From Listeria weihenstephanensis (GTDB taxonomy: Bacteria; Bacillota; Bacilli; Lactobacillales; Listeriaceae), in the NCBI RefSeq assembly GCF_003534205.1, contig NZ_CP011102.1:325001-389000 (forward strand): a stretch of 64,000 nucleotides of DNA. Direction: 5' to 3'. Positions 21,728-29,932 of this stretch are shown piece after piece (positions within the stretch are counted from its first letter, which is position 1; each line of letters starts with the position of its first letter). Below the pieces are notes generated by a model, which searched no databases, was not told where the DNA came from, and worked only from the letters and a program-made list of their open reading frames with translations. Both the position numbers and the translations under genes were made by a program.

Positions 21728-21831
21728 TGAGTTTTGGAACTACAGCAGCTTTTGTTGCCGTTGCTATCGTTCTTGGATTAGTAGTTTTGGGCGTATTTTT
21801 ACTAAATAAGCTGAGCAAACAAACGAAATAA
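21727..21831 (+). CDS. 34-residue single-span membrane microprotein, function unknown
   Basis: The ATG overlaps the nusG stop (TAATG), followed by 34 codons: MSFGTTAAF, then about 19 hydrophobic residues (VAVAIVLGLVVLGVFLL), then the basic tail NKLSKQTK. This looks like a single membrane span with a positively charged end. It is followed five bases later by a strong terminator, so it ends the nusG transcript. There is no strong SD; translation would depend on coupling to nusG termination. Too short for ordinary gene calling. Function unknown; conservation in other Listeria would decide whether it is real. Confidence 0.55.
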   Translation: MSFGTTAAFVAVAIVLGLVVLGVFLLNKLSKQTK

Positions 21832-21835
21832 TACG

Positions 21836-21869
21836 AAAGACTTGGGTTTTATATCCAGGTCTTTTTTTG
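21836..21869 (+). terminator. Terminator after nusG and microprotein
   Basis: 10-bp stem AAAGACTTGG / CCAGGTCTTT with one G-U pair, then T-run. Confidence 0.9.
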
Positions 21870-21887
21870 AAAAGGTGGGTTTTTATC

Positions 21888-22367
21888 ATGTCAGCAAAAG
21901 AGCATGCTAAATATATCTATCTACAGTTAAAAAGTATCGCTTCTCTCTATAATATAGATTTTCACCTCTATCTAGAAAATTCAGGAGGGTTTGGCGAACT
22001 TTGCATGGATTGGGACGAGGAGAGTGGATATTCCCTATTCGGTGATGAACGCGGTGAAAAAGTGAGCCTCTACACTACACACGATTTTGATGAATTTAAA
22101 TATGAGGCATTTCTCCATCTTTGTTTCCGAATGGGTCTAGAATACGAGTTGAAAAATCGAGATCTTACATACGAGCGAAAGGACGAAGACGATCTCCATG
22201 GAGACACACGAAAAGTAGCTTTTGAAGAGACAATCCGCCTGCTTGGAACAATGGATAACGTGTGGGCAGAACAGGCAGCGCACCATTACACGGCATACTT
22301 AAACATGTGGCGCACGCAGAAAAATGTCGTATATGATTTTAGCTCCGAGCAATTTGTCGAGAAGTAA
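21888..22367 (+). CDS. Conserved hypothetical protein of the nusG-rplK interval
   Basis: 159 residues, acidic and soluble, with no signal peptide or membrane span. It appears to match the hypothetical gene that Listeria carries between nusG and rplK, judged by position and size. It is rich in aromatic residues and acidic patches ([19 protein letters not shown]); no catalytic motif is recognised. The start at 21888 follows AAGGTGG; an upstream in-frame TTG (21867) lies in the preceding terminator. It stands alone between a terminator and the rplK promoter. Confidence 0.7.
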   Translation: MSAKEHAKYIYLQLKSIASLYNIDFHLYLENSGGFGELCMDWDEESGYSLFGDERGEKVSLYTTHDFDEFKYEAFLHLCFRMGLEYELKNRDLTYERKDEDDLHGDTRKVAFEETIRLLGTMDNVWAEQAAHHYTAYLNMWRTQKNVVYDFSSEQFVEK

Positions 22368-22377
22368 CAAAAAAATC

Positions 22378-22406
22378 TTGCAATATCACATTATTAGTGT
22401 TATTCT
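22378..22406 (+). promoter_or_regulatory. Promoter of rplK-rplA
   Basis: TTGCAA at 22378-22383, 17-nt spacer, TATTCT at 22401-22406. Confidence 0.65.
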
Positions 22407-22433
22407 ATACGAGGTACAATTTGTGCTGTTTTA

Positions 22434-22470
22434 ACGTGGGAGGGGAAATGATTAACCCCATTAAACCACA
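22434..22470 (+). promoter_or_regulatory. Putative ribosomal protein L1 binding site in the rplK leader
   Basis: GTGGGAGGGG ... AACCCC ... AAACCAC forms a helix GTGG/CCAC, an asymmetric loop, and an inner GGGG/CCCC helix. L1 sites on 23S rRNA and on L11-operon mRNAs share the GUGGGAG and ACCAC sides. It ends 26 bases before the rplK start, which fits translational repression by L1. Confidence 0.55.
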
Positions 22471-22495
22471 TCACGGACTTAAGGAGGTGTGTCTC

Positions 22496-22921
22496 GTGGC
22501 TAAAAAAGTAATCAAAGAGGTAAAATTGCAAATTCCAGCAGGTAAAGCTAATCCAGCTCCACCAGTTGGTCCAGCACTAGGTCAAGCGGGTGTTAACATT
22601 ATGGGATTCTGTAAGGAATTCAATGCGCGCACAAGCGATCAAGCTGGTCTAATTATTCCTGTTGTGATTTCTGTGTATGAAGATCGTTCTTTCACATTTA
22701 TCACTAAAACTCCGCCAGCAGCAGTCTTGCTTAAAAAAGCAGCTAAAGTTGAAAAAGGATCAGGTGAACCAAACCGTAATAAAGTTGCGGTTGTGAAACG
22801 TGCTCAAGTACAAGAAATCGCTGAACTAAAAATGCCGGATCTAAACGCAGCAAGTGTTGAATCTGCAATGCGTATGGTTGAAGGTACTGCGCGCAGCATG
22901 GGTATTACGATCGAAGACTAA
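22496..22921 (+). CDS. rplK: 50S ribosomal protein L11
   Basis: 141 residues. Part of the GTPase-associated centre with L10 and L7/L12; required for RelA stimulation. N-terminal [20 protein letters not shown] loop and C-terminal 23S-binding [25 protein letters not shown] are intact. The start is GTG at 22496 after AAGGAGG; upstream ATG-containing sequence in the same frame is leader. It is followed by a 175-base structured gap and then rplA. Confidence 0.97.
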   Translation: MAKKVIKEVKLQIPAGKANPAPPVGPALGQAGVNIMGFCKEFNARTSDQAGLIIPVVISVYEDRSFTFITKTPPAAVLLKKAAKVEKGSGEPNRNKVAVVKRAQVQEIAELKMPDLNAASVESAMRMVEGTARSMGITIED

Positions 22922-23049
22922 TACCAATCATGTATTACGCGTATCAGGAATAAGAAAAAGAACAACTGAACGAAGCGGGTCGAACCGTTTATCATATTAG
23001 AGTAATACGTTCATCTTTTCTTATTTCAAATCAGATTTCGGTCTGGTTT

Positions 23050-23078
23050 ACGTGGGAGGAAATTCCGATATAACCACA
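23050..23078 (+). promoter_or_regulatory. Second putative L1 binding site, in the rplA leader
   Basis: TACGTGGGAGG, an inner GGAA/TTCC helix, then GATATAACCAC. It repeats the GTGGGAG...ACCAC arrangement found upstream of rplK with a different inner helix. It ends 19 bases before the rplA start. Confidence 0.5.
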
Positions 23079-23096
23079 GAATAGGAGGAAAAAAGA

Positions 23097-23786
23097 ATGG
23101 CTAAGAAAGGTAAAAAGTATCAAGATGCTGTAAAGTTAATTGATGCTGAGAAAGCTTATTCCGTTGAAGAAGCTGTCGAACTTGCTCAAAAAGCAGACTT
23201 CGCTAAATTCGATGCAACTGTTGAAGTAGCATTTCGTTTAGGCGTTGACCCTAAAAAAGCAGATCAACAAATCCGCGGCGCTGTTGTACTTCCTAACGGT
23301 ACAGGTAAAACACAACGCGTATTAGTATTTGCGAAAGGCGAAAAAGCAAAAGAAGCTGAGGCTGCTGGCGCTGATTTCGTTGGAGAAGGCGATTACGTAA
23401 CAAAAATTAACCAAGGTTGGTTTGATTTTGACGTTATCGTAGCAACACCTGATATGATGGGTGAAGTTGGTAAATTAGGCCGTGTCTTAGGACCAAAAGG
23501 TTTAATGCCGAACCCTAAAACAGGAACAGTAACAATGGACGTAACAAAAGCAGTGAACGAAATCAAAGCTGGTAAAGTAGAATACCGCGTTGACAAGTCT
23601 GGTAATGTCCACACTGCGATTGGTAAAGTATCATTTGATGCTGCTAAGCTTGTTGAGAACTTCCGTACTATTAACGATGTTCTTCAAAAAGCGAAACCTG
23701 CTGCGGCTAAAGGAGTATATGTAAAAAACGTAACCGTTACAACTACATTTGGTCCTGGTGTCAAAGTAGATCCATCTTCATTCTAA
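23097..23786 (+). CDS. rplA: 50S ribosomal protein L1
   Basis: 229 residues. Forms the mobile L1 stalk that handles deacylated tRNA at the E site, and usually represses its own operon by binding leader mRNA. Family features: [20 protein letters not shown] near the N-terminus and the domain II block [12 protein letters not shown]. The start ATG follows AGGAGG. Two rRNA-like sites upstream (22434, 23050) suggest autoregulation at both genes. Confidence 0.97.
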   Translation: MAKKGKKYQDAVKLIDAEKAYSVEEAVELAQKADFAKFDATVEVAFRLGVDPKKADQQIRGAVVLPNGTGKTQRVLVFAKGEKAKEAEAAGADFVGEGDYVTKINQGWFDFDVIVATPDMMGEVGKLGRVLGPKGLMPNPKTGTVTMDVTKAVNEIKAGKVEYRVDKSGNVHTAIGKVSFDAAKLVENFRTINDVLQKAKPAAAKGVYVKNVTVTTTFGPGVKVDPSSF

Positions 23787-23805
23787 GTTTTTCTTAGATA
23801 TGAAC

Positions 23806-23834
23806 TTGACGGCGTTGTTCTATTTTGGTAGAAT
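23806..23834 (+). promoter_or_regulatory. Promoter of rplJ-rplL
   Basis: TTGACG at 23806-23811, 17-nt spacer, TAGAAT at 23829-23834. Confidence 0.8.
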
Positions 23835-23865
23835 AACAAAGTCGAAACAAAACAGAATATCCTAA

Positions 23866-23985
23866 CCGTAGACAGCAGGCGCGTCTTGTACGCTTAATTT
23901 TCGCCCGCCGAGGATTTTGTAAAGTTAGTTCCATTATGAAGCTGACTTGTGAACCCCTCACGTCTACGGTGTGAGGGGTTTCTTA
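23866..23985 (+). promoter_or_regulatory. Ribosomal protein L10 leader (autoregulatory attenuator)
   Basis: CCGTAGAC (23866-23873) pairs with GTCTACGG (23962-23969), closing a domain that begins GACAGCAGGC, the pattern of the Bacillota L10 leader. Its 3' side overlaps a terminator, AACCCCTCAC / GTGAGGGGTT followed by TTTCTT, so L10(L12)4 binding would favour termination. Confidence 0.85.
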
Positions 23986-24041
23986 TATGCTTTGAGTCTT
24001 TTTAAGGCTTAAAACAATCATGATGGAGGTGGAAAACAAAG

Positions 24042-24542
24042 ATGAGTACAATTTTAGAATTGAAACAAGGTGCTGTTGATGAAATTACTACTAAGTTCAA
24101 AAACAGTGCGTCTACAGTAATCGTTGACTATCGTGGTCTAACAGTTGCTGAAATCACCGAATTACGTAAACAATTACGTGAAGCTGGTATTGATTTTAAA
24201 GTATACAAGAACTCGTTAATGCGTCGTGCTGCTGAGTCTGCTGGCTTAGAAGGTTTAAACGAAGTATTGACAGGTCCTAGCGCTATCGCTTTCAGTAATG
24301 AAGACGTTGTTGCTCCTGCTAAAATCATTAATGAATTTGCAGAGAAACATGAAGCACTAGAAATTAAAGCTGGTATCATCGAAGGTAAAGTATCTTCTGT
24401 TGAAGATGTTAAAGCTCTTGCTTCTCTACCATCACGCGAAGGCCTACTTTCTATGCTGCTTAGCGTACTTCAAGCTCCAGTTCGTAACTTGGCACTTGCA
24501 ACAAAAGCTGTTGCAACCCAAAAAGAAGAACAAGGCGCTTAA
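24042..24542 (+). CDS. rplJ: 50S ribosomal protein L10
   Basis: 166 residues. N-terminal rRNA-binding domain ([30 protein letters not shown]) and C-terminal helix that carries L7/L12 dimers. The start follows GGAGGTGG. It is controlled by the L10 leader and followed 81 bases later by rplL, the standard pair. Confidence 0.97.
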   Translation: MSTILELKQGAVDEITTKFKNSASTVIVDYRGLTVAEITELRKQLREAGIDFKVYKNSLMRRAAESAGLEGLNEVLTGPSAIAFSNEDVVAPAKIINEFAEKHEALEIKAGIIEGKVSSVEDVKALASLPSREGLLSMLLSVLQAPVRNLALATKAVATQKEEQGA

Positions 24543-24623
24543 TTTTCAACCCGGTGAATCTTCACCAACAACCAAATCGGCATAGTCGATAAAAAAATTA
24601 TATTATAATGGAGGAATTTCAAA

Positions 24624-24992
24624 ATGGCTTTAAACATTGAAGAAATCATTGCTTCCGTAAAAGAAGCAACTGTACTAGAATTAAACGACTTAGTAAAAGC
24701 AATCGAAGAAGAATTTGGCGTAACTGCTGCTGCTCCTGTAGCTGCTGGTGCTGCTGCTGGTGGCGCTGCTGCTGAAGAGCAAACTGAATTCACAGTAGAA
24801 CTAGCTTCTGCTGGAGACCAAAAAATCAAAGTTATCAAAGTGGTTCGTGAAATCACTGGTCTTGGCTTGAAAGAAGCTAAAGAAGTTGTAGATAACGCTC
24901 CTAAAGCTCTTAAAGAAGGTATCACTAAAGAAGAAGCAGACGAAATCGTTGCTAAACTTGAAGAAGTTGGCGCTAACGTAGCTGTTAAATAA
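24624..24992 (+). CDS. rplL: 50S ribosomal protein L7/L12
   Basis: 122 residues. Stalk protein that recruits translation factors. N-terminal dimerisation helices, an Ala/Gly-rich hinge ([14 protein letters not shown]) and the C-terminal factor-binding domain ([20 protein letters not shown]) are present. The start follows GGAGGAA. A family C repeat and a terminator follow. Confidence 0.97.
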   Translation: MALNIEEIIASVKEATVLELNDLVKAIEEEFGVTAAAPVAAGAAAGGAAAEEQTEFTVELASAGDQKIKVIKVVREITGLGLKEAKEVVDNAPKALKEGITKEEADEIVAKLEEVGANVAVK

Positions 24993-25003
24993 GAAAAGTT
25001 GAA

Positions 25004-25110
25004 CGTGCCCGTCAGCTTCGAAAAAATTTGTTAGGGGGCGCAGATAAATCCTTCTCTTGGATTTATTGGAGGTCCCGAAAATTTCGAGAAGCTGGCACGC
25101 GAAACTAGAC
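25004..25110 (+). repeat. C-type structured repeat (copy C1) after rplL
   Basis: Outer stem ACGTGCC / GGCACGC with a CGTC bulge on the 5' side, second stem AGCTTC / GAAGCT, and inner hairpin ATAAATCC / GGATTTAT. The 3' end is GCGAAACTAGA. It shares the layout of the copies after rpoB and rpoC with compensating base changes. Confidence 0.75.
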
Positions 25111-25115
25111 ACGGA

Positions 25116-25162
25116 GAGCACCAAACTAGCCTTACGCTGATTTGGTACTCTTCGTTTTTTTA
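25116..25162 (+). terminator. Terminator after rplL
   Basis: Stem AGAGCACCAAA / TTTGGTACTCT with one mismatch and a T-run; it directly follows the C1 repeat. Confidence 0.8.
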
Positions 25163-25184
25163 TACATAGAAAGGTGGCAAAAAA

Positions 25185-25793
25185 GTGAGTAATAAACATT
25201 ATTATACGAAAAATAGTGATCTCGATCATAACCGTAAAACGTGGAATTTCGAACTGCGCGGGAACACGATTAAATTTATCAGTGATGCAGGTGTATTCTC
25301 TAAAACAACGGTTGATTTCGGTTCGCGTCTCTTGATTGAGAGTTTTGAAGCGAGTGATGCGGTGGGGAAGATGCTTGATGTTGGTTGCGGCTATGGACCG
25401 ATTGGTCTTGCTTTTGCGAAAAGTTATCCTGAAGTCCAAGTCGATATGATTGATGTGAACGACCGTGCGCTGGAGCTATCTGCGGAAAATGCGGCAAATA
25501 ATGGCTTGACGAATGTGCGTGTTTTTGAGAGCTCGGTGTATGACGGCGTGACAGATCGCGATTACACAGATATTATTAGTAACCCTCCAATTCGTGCGGG
25601 AAAAAAGATAGTGCATGAGATTCTGACTGGGAGCTTCGAGCGATTGGAAACTGGCGGTAGCTTATGGATCGTCATTCAGAAAAAACAAGGCGGGCCTTCT
25701 GCTGCTGCGAAAATGGAAGAGGTTTTCGGGAATGTGGAAGTTGTTGCGAAGGATAAGGGCTATTTTATTTATCGGAGTATGAAAGAAGCATAG
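25185..25793 (+). CDS. Class I SAM-dependent methyltransferase, RsmC-like
   Basis: 202 residues. Motif I is seen as MLDVGCGYGPIGLAFA and the N6/N2-guanine type motif IV as SNPPI, with VDMIDVNDRALELSAENA for the SAM ribose-binding acidic residue. This is the single-domain YbxB/RsmC-like protein found between rplL and rpoB in Bacillota; methylation of a guanine in 16S rRNA is the family-based inference. The start is GTG at 25185 after AAAGGTGG. It has a terminator on each side. Confidence 0.88.
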   Translation: MSNKHYYTKNSDLDHNRKTWNFELRGNTIKFISDAGVFSKTTVDFGSRLLIESFEASDAVGKMLDVGCGYGPIGLAFAKSYPEVQVDMIDVNDRALELSAENAANNGLTNVRVFESSVYDGVTDRDYTDIISNPPIRAGKKIVHEILTGSFERLETGGSLWIVIQKKQGGPSAAAKMEEVFGNVEVVAKDKGYFIYRSMKEA

Positions 25794-25832
25794 AAAAGAT
25801 GGAGTCCTAATCGTTGACTCCATCTTTTCACT
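25794..25832 (+). terminator. Terminator after the RsmC-like gene
   Basis: Perfect 13-bp stem AAAAGATGGAGTC / GACTCCATCTTTT with a 9-nt loop. Confidence 0.9.
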
Positions 25833-25935
25833 ATGCTATTATAGTAAGATGCCAAAAGAATCGATACCGCTATATTTAACGGCGAGTATTGAAGAATTGC
25901 AGTTTTAGCCTGTTTGGTTCACATAGCAAGAAAAT

Positions 25936-25977
25936 AGTGGTTTTCTTTGAGGAACCCGCTTTCTTTTTGTCTTTTTT
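25936..25977 (+). terminator. Possible attenuator in the rpoB leader
   Basis: AGTGGTTT / AACCCGCT imperfect stem with a 10-nt loop, followed by a T-rich tract interrupted by a few other bases. It lies 82 bases before rpoB and could attenuate rpoBC transcription. Confidence 0.45.
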
Positions 25978-26058
25978 AGGTATTTTTGCCAAGTTCCATT
26001 GTACTATTTTTGCTGCAATGTGCTTAATAAATTTAGTTTATTTGAGAGGGTGAATGAG

Positions 26059-29000
26059 TTGTCAGGTCAACTAGTTCAGTACGGAAGACATCGCCAACGT
26101 AGAAGTTTCGCTCGTATTAGTGAAGTATTGGAATTACCAAACTTAATCGAGATTCAATCACAGTCCTACCAATGGTTTTTGGATGAGGGATTACGTGAAA
26201 TGTTCCGGGATATTTCTCCAATCGAGGATTTCGCAGGGAATTTGTCATTGGAATTTATCGATTACGATTTAGGTGAAGCAAAATACTCAGTAGAAGAGTC
26301 GAAAAATCGTGATGTTAATTATGCAGCACCTTTGCGTGTGAAGTTGCGTCTCATCAATAAAGAGACCGGAGAAGTGAAAGACCAAGAAGTATTTATGGGT
26401 GATTTCCCACTTATGACGGAGATGGGTACGTTTGTAATCAATGGCGCCGAGCGTGTTATTGTATCGCAATTAGTACGTTCGCCAGGTGTTTATTTCAATG
26501 GGAAGCTCGACAAAAATGGGAAAAAAGGCTTTGGTTCTACAGTTATTCCTAATCGCGGAGCATGGCTTGAGTATGAAACAGATGCGAAAGACGTTGTTCA
26601 TGTGAGAATCGACCGGACGCGTAAGTTACCAGTTACTGTTCTTTTACGTGCGCTTGGATTTGGCTCTGATAGTGAAATTTTAGAGTTAATCGGTGAAAAT
26701 GACTACTTACGCAACACTTTAGAGAAAGATAACACAGATAATGCGGACAAAGCATTGCTTGAAATTTATGAGCGCTTACGTCCTGGTGAACCACCAACAG
26801 TTGAAAATGCGAAGAGCTTACTTGTATCGCGCTTTTTCGATCCAAAACGTTATGATTTAGCGAATGTTGGTCGTTATAAAATCAACAAAAAACTGCATTT
26901 GAAGAACCGTTTATTTAATCAAACACTTGCAGAAACATTAGTAGATCCAGAAACAGGTGAAATTATTGCTTCTAAAGGTGATATTTTAGATCGTCGTAAA
27001 TTGGATTCTATCATCGAGAATTTAGAAAATGGTGTTGGTTTCCGTACATTGCGTCCAACTGATGGCGTTATGGAAGACAGCGTTGTTGTTCAATCCATCA
27101 AAATTTACGCGCCAAATAGTGAAGAAGAAAAAGTTATCAATGTTATTGGTAATGCCTATATTGATGCGAGCGTGAAACATATTACACCTGCTGATATTAT
27201 TTCTTCTATTAGTTATTTCTTTAACTTACTTTATGGAGTAGGCGACACGGATGATATTGATCACCTTGGTAACCGTCGTTTGCGTTCTGTTGGTGAGCTT
27301 TTACAAAACCAATTCCGTATTGGTCTATCTCGTATGGAGCGTGTTGTTCGTGAGCGTATGTCCATTCAAGATATGAATACTGTAACGCCGCAACAACTGA
27401 TTAATATTCGCCCAGTTGTAGCATCTATTAAAGAATTCTTTGGTAGCTCTCAGTTATCACAGTTTATGGATCAGACGAACCCGCTTGCGGAATTAACGCA
27501 TAAACGTCGTCTTTCAGCGCTTGGACCCGGTGGTTTGACGCGTGAACGTGCTGGTTATGAAGTACGTGACGTGCATTACTCCCATTATGGTCGTATGTGT
27601 CCGATTGAAACGCCTGAGGGCCCAAATATTGGTTTGATAAACTCGCTTTCTTCTTTTGCGAAAGTGAATAAATTCGGCTTTATTGAAACACCATATCGTC
27701 GTGTTGACGCTGAAACGAATCGCGTAACAGATCATATCGACTATTTGACTGCGGATGAAGAGGATAACTATGTAGTAGCGCAAGCGAACTCTAAGTTAGA
27801 CGAAAATGGTACATTCACAGAAGAAGAAGTTATGGCTCGTTTCCGTTCTGCCAATTTAGCTGTTGAAAAAGAACGTATTGATTACATGGACGTATCGCCA
27901 AAACAAGTTGTTTCGGTTGCGACGGCATGTATTCCGTTCCTTGAAAATGATGACTCCAACCGTGCGCTAATGGGAGCCAACATGCAACGTCAAGCGGTTC
28001 CACTTTTAAATCCAGAAGCGCCAATCATTGGAACTGGTATGGAACACGTTTCTGCTCGTGACTCTGGAGCTGCGGTTGTTTGTAAGCATGATGGTGTTGT
28101 TGAACACGTGGAAGCGAAAGAAATTTGGGTTCGCCGTATTTCTGAAGTGGATGGCAAAGAAGTTAGCGGTGGCATTGATAAGTATGCCTTACGTAAATTT
28201 GTCCGTTCGAATCATGGTACGTGTTATAACCAATCGCCAAACGTTGCGGAAGGGGATCGCGTAACAAAAGGCGAAATCCTTGGTAACGGTCCTTCGATGG
28301 ACTCAGGTGAGCTTGCTCTTGGTCGTAATGTTCTTGTAGCATTCATGACTTGGGACGGTTATAACTATGAGGATGCGATTATCATGAGTGAACGTCTTGT
28401 AAAAGATGATGTTTACACGTCGATTCATATTGAAGAATTTGAATCAGAAGCTCGTGATACGAAACTCGGACCTGAGGAAATGACTCGCGATATTCCAAAC
28501 GTTGGGGAAGATGCATTGCGCGATCTTGACGAACGTGGTGTTATCCGTGTCGGAGCAGAAGTAAAAGACGGCGATTTGCTCGTTGGTAAAGTAACGCCAA
28601 AAGGTGTGACGGAACTAACAGCAGAAGAACGTTTACTTCATGCAATCTTCGGTGAAAAAGCCCGTGAAGTTCGCGATACATCTCTACGCGTACCACATGG
28701 CGGCGACGGCATTGTCCTTGACGTGAAAATCTTTACACGTGAAGCTGGCGATGAGTTACCACCAGGCGTTAACCAACTTGTTCGTGTTTATATCGTTCAA
28801 AAACGTAAAATTCACGAAGGCGATAAAATGGCCGGACGTCACGGAAATAAAGGGGTTATCTCTCGTATTTTACCAGAAGAAGATATGCCTTATATGCCAG
28901 ACGGAACGCCAGTTGACATCATGCTTAACCCACTAGGTGTACCATCACGGATGAACATCGGACAAGTACTTGAGCTTCACTTAGGTATGGCAGCTCGTTA

Positions 29001-29616
29001 CCTCGGCATTCACATCGCGACACCAGTATTTGATGGCGCGAACGATGACGATGTATGGAGTACAGTCGCTGAATCCGGTATGGCACCAGATGCGAAAACC
29101 ACGCTTTATGATGGACGCACAGGTGAACCTTTTGATAACCGTATTTCTGTCGGTATTATGTACATGATTAAACTTGCCCACATGGTTGATGATAAATTGC
29201 ATGCTCGTTCAACTGGACCTTACTCACTAGTAACGCAACAACCACTAGGCGGTAAAGCACAGTTCGGTGGACAACGTTTTGGAGAGATGGAAGTATGGGC
29301 ACTAGAAGCATACGGTGCCGCTTACACGCTTCAAGAAATCCTAACGATCAAATCCGATGACGTGGTAGGCCGTGTGAAAACATACGAAGCCATCGTTAAA
29401 GGAGAAAGCATTCCAGAACCAGGCGTACCAGAATCCTTCAAGGTACTAATCAAAGAGCTTCAAAGTCTAGGAATGGACGTTAAAATCCTCTCCGCAGACA
29501 AAGAAGAAATCGAATTACGCGACCTAGAAGACGAAGAATTCGGCGCCCAAAACGACGCTTTCAACATCGTCTCCGAACCAACAAAACCAGCAGGAATAAT
29601 CGACTCGAATCAATAA
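26059..29616 (+). CDS. rpoB: DNA-directed RNA polymerase subunit beta
   Basis: 1185 residues. Catalytic-core subunit. The start is TTG at 26059 ([14 protein letters not shown]) after GAGAGGGTG; upstream in-frame codons are leader. The rifampin region reads [30 protein letters not shown] across two blocks, with the usual His and Ser at the common resistance positions, so no target-site resistance is visible. [10 protein letters not shown] and the C-terminal [20 protein letters not shown] are conserved. The last 200 bases shift to A/C-ending codons. The 316-base gap to rpoC holds two different repeats. Confidence 0.98.
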   Translation: MSGQLVQYGRHRQRRSFARISEVLELPNLIEIQSQSYQWFLDEGLREMFRDISPIEDFAGNLSLEFIDYDLGEAKYSVEESKNRDVNYAAPLRVKLRLINKETGEVKDQEVFMGDFPLMTEMGTFVINGAERVIVSQLVRSPGVYFNGKLDKNGKKGFGSTVIPNRGAWLEYETDAKDVVHVRIDRTRKLPVTVLLRALGFGSDSEILELIGENDYLRNTLEKDNTDNADKALLEIYERLRPGEPPTVENAKSLLVSRFFDPKRYDLANVGRYKINKKLHLKNRLFNQTLAETLVDPETGEIIASKGDILDRRKLDSIIENLENGVGFRTLRPTDGVMEDSVVVQSIKIYAPNSEEEKVINVIGNAYIDASVKHITPADIISSISYFFNLLYGVGDTDDIDHLGNRRLRSVGELLQNQFRIGLSRMERVVRERMSIQDMNTVTPQQLINIRPVVASIKEFFGSSQLSQFMDQTNPLAELTHKRRLSALGPGGLTRERAGYEVRDVHYSHYGRMCPIETPEGPNIGLINSLSSFAKVNKFGFIETPYRRVDAETNRVTDHIDYLTADEEDNYVVAQANSKLDENGTFTEEEVMARFRSANLAVEKERIDYMDVSPKQVVSVATACIPFLENDDSNRALMGANMQRQAVPLLNPEAPIIGTGMEHVSARDSGAAVVCKHDGVVEHVEAKEIWVRRISEVDGKEVSGGIDKYALRKFVRSNHGTCYNQSPNVAEGDRVTKGEILGNGPSMDSGELALGRNVLVAFMTWDGYNYEDAIIMSERLVKDDVYTSIHIEEFESEARDTKLGPEEMTRDIPNVGEDALRDLDERGVIRVGAEVKDGDLLVGKVTPKGVTELTAEERLLHAIFGEKAREVRDTSLRVPHGGDGIVLDVKIFTREAGDELPPGVNQLVRVYIVQKRKIHEGDKMAGRHGNKGVISRILPEEDMPYMPDGTPVDIMLNPLGVPSRMNIGQVLELHLGMAARYLGIHIATPVFDGANDDDVWSTVAESGMAPDAKTTLYDGRTGEPFDNRISVGIMYMIKLAHMVDDKLHARSTGPYSLVTQQPLGGKAQFGGQRFGEMEVWALEAYGAAYTLQEILTIKSDDVVGRVKTYEAIVKGESIPEPGVPESFKVLIKELQSLGMDVKILSADKEEIELRDLEDEEFGAQNDAFNIVSEPTKPAGIIDSNQ

Positions 29617-29627
29617 TATAAAGCAGA

Positions 29628-29682
29628 AAGAGCCCGTTAGCCTCGAAAATTCCGAGAGGCTGGCTCTTGAAGCTAAAATAGA
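29628..29682 (+). repeat. Short C-type structured repeat (copy C3) after rpoB
   Basis: AAGAGCC / GGCTCTT outer stem with a CGTT bulge, AGCCTC / GAGGCT second stem, small loop, and 3' tail GAAGCTAAAATAGA. It has the same bulged outer fold as C1 and C2 but lacks the inner insert. No T-run, so not a terminator. Confidence 0.65.
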
Positions 29683-29771
29683 ACATGAATAACAAAACAT
29701 TAGTTGGATAGAAGACGCCGAACCAATTCTTTTTGTTTGAATGGGGTAAGACGTACATTCTGCTTTAAACA

Positions 29772-29891
29772 AATTGAGCGAAAGCGGTTGTATTCAGCTA
29801 TTGTTGTGGAAGCCGGAAGCGGAGCATACTTGCGTATGTGAGAACCGGAAGTCCGCAAGAATAGCTGAATGCGAGCGCTTGTCGCCAATTT
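29772..29891 (+). repeat. A-type inverted-repeat element (copy A3) between rpoB and rpoC
   Basis: 120 nt with 36-nt arms (AAATTGAGCGAAAGCG at the 5' end, GCTTGTCGCCAATTT at the 3' end). The core hairpin is CATAC-TTGC-GTATG. Compared with the copy at 20443, the end pair AAATCG/CGATTT has become AAATTG/CAATTT, and the arm CCGTTCATTTGG has become CAGCTATTGTTG with the matching change on the other side. Confidence 0.85.
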
Positions 29892-29932
29892 ATATGGAAT
29901 AGGCTATCCGCTAGAATATAGGAGGTAGACCA

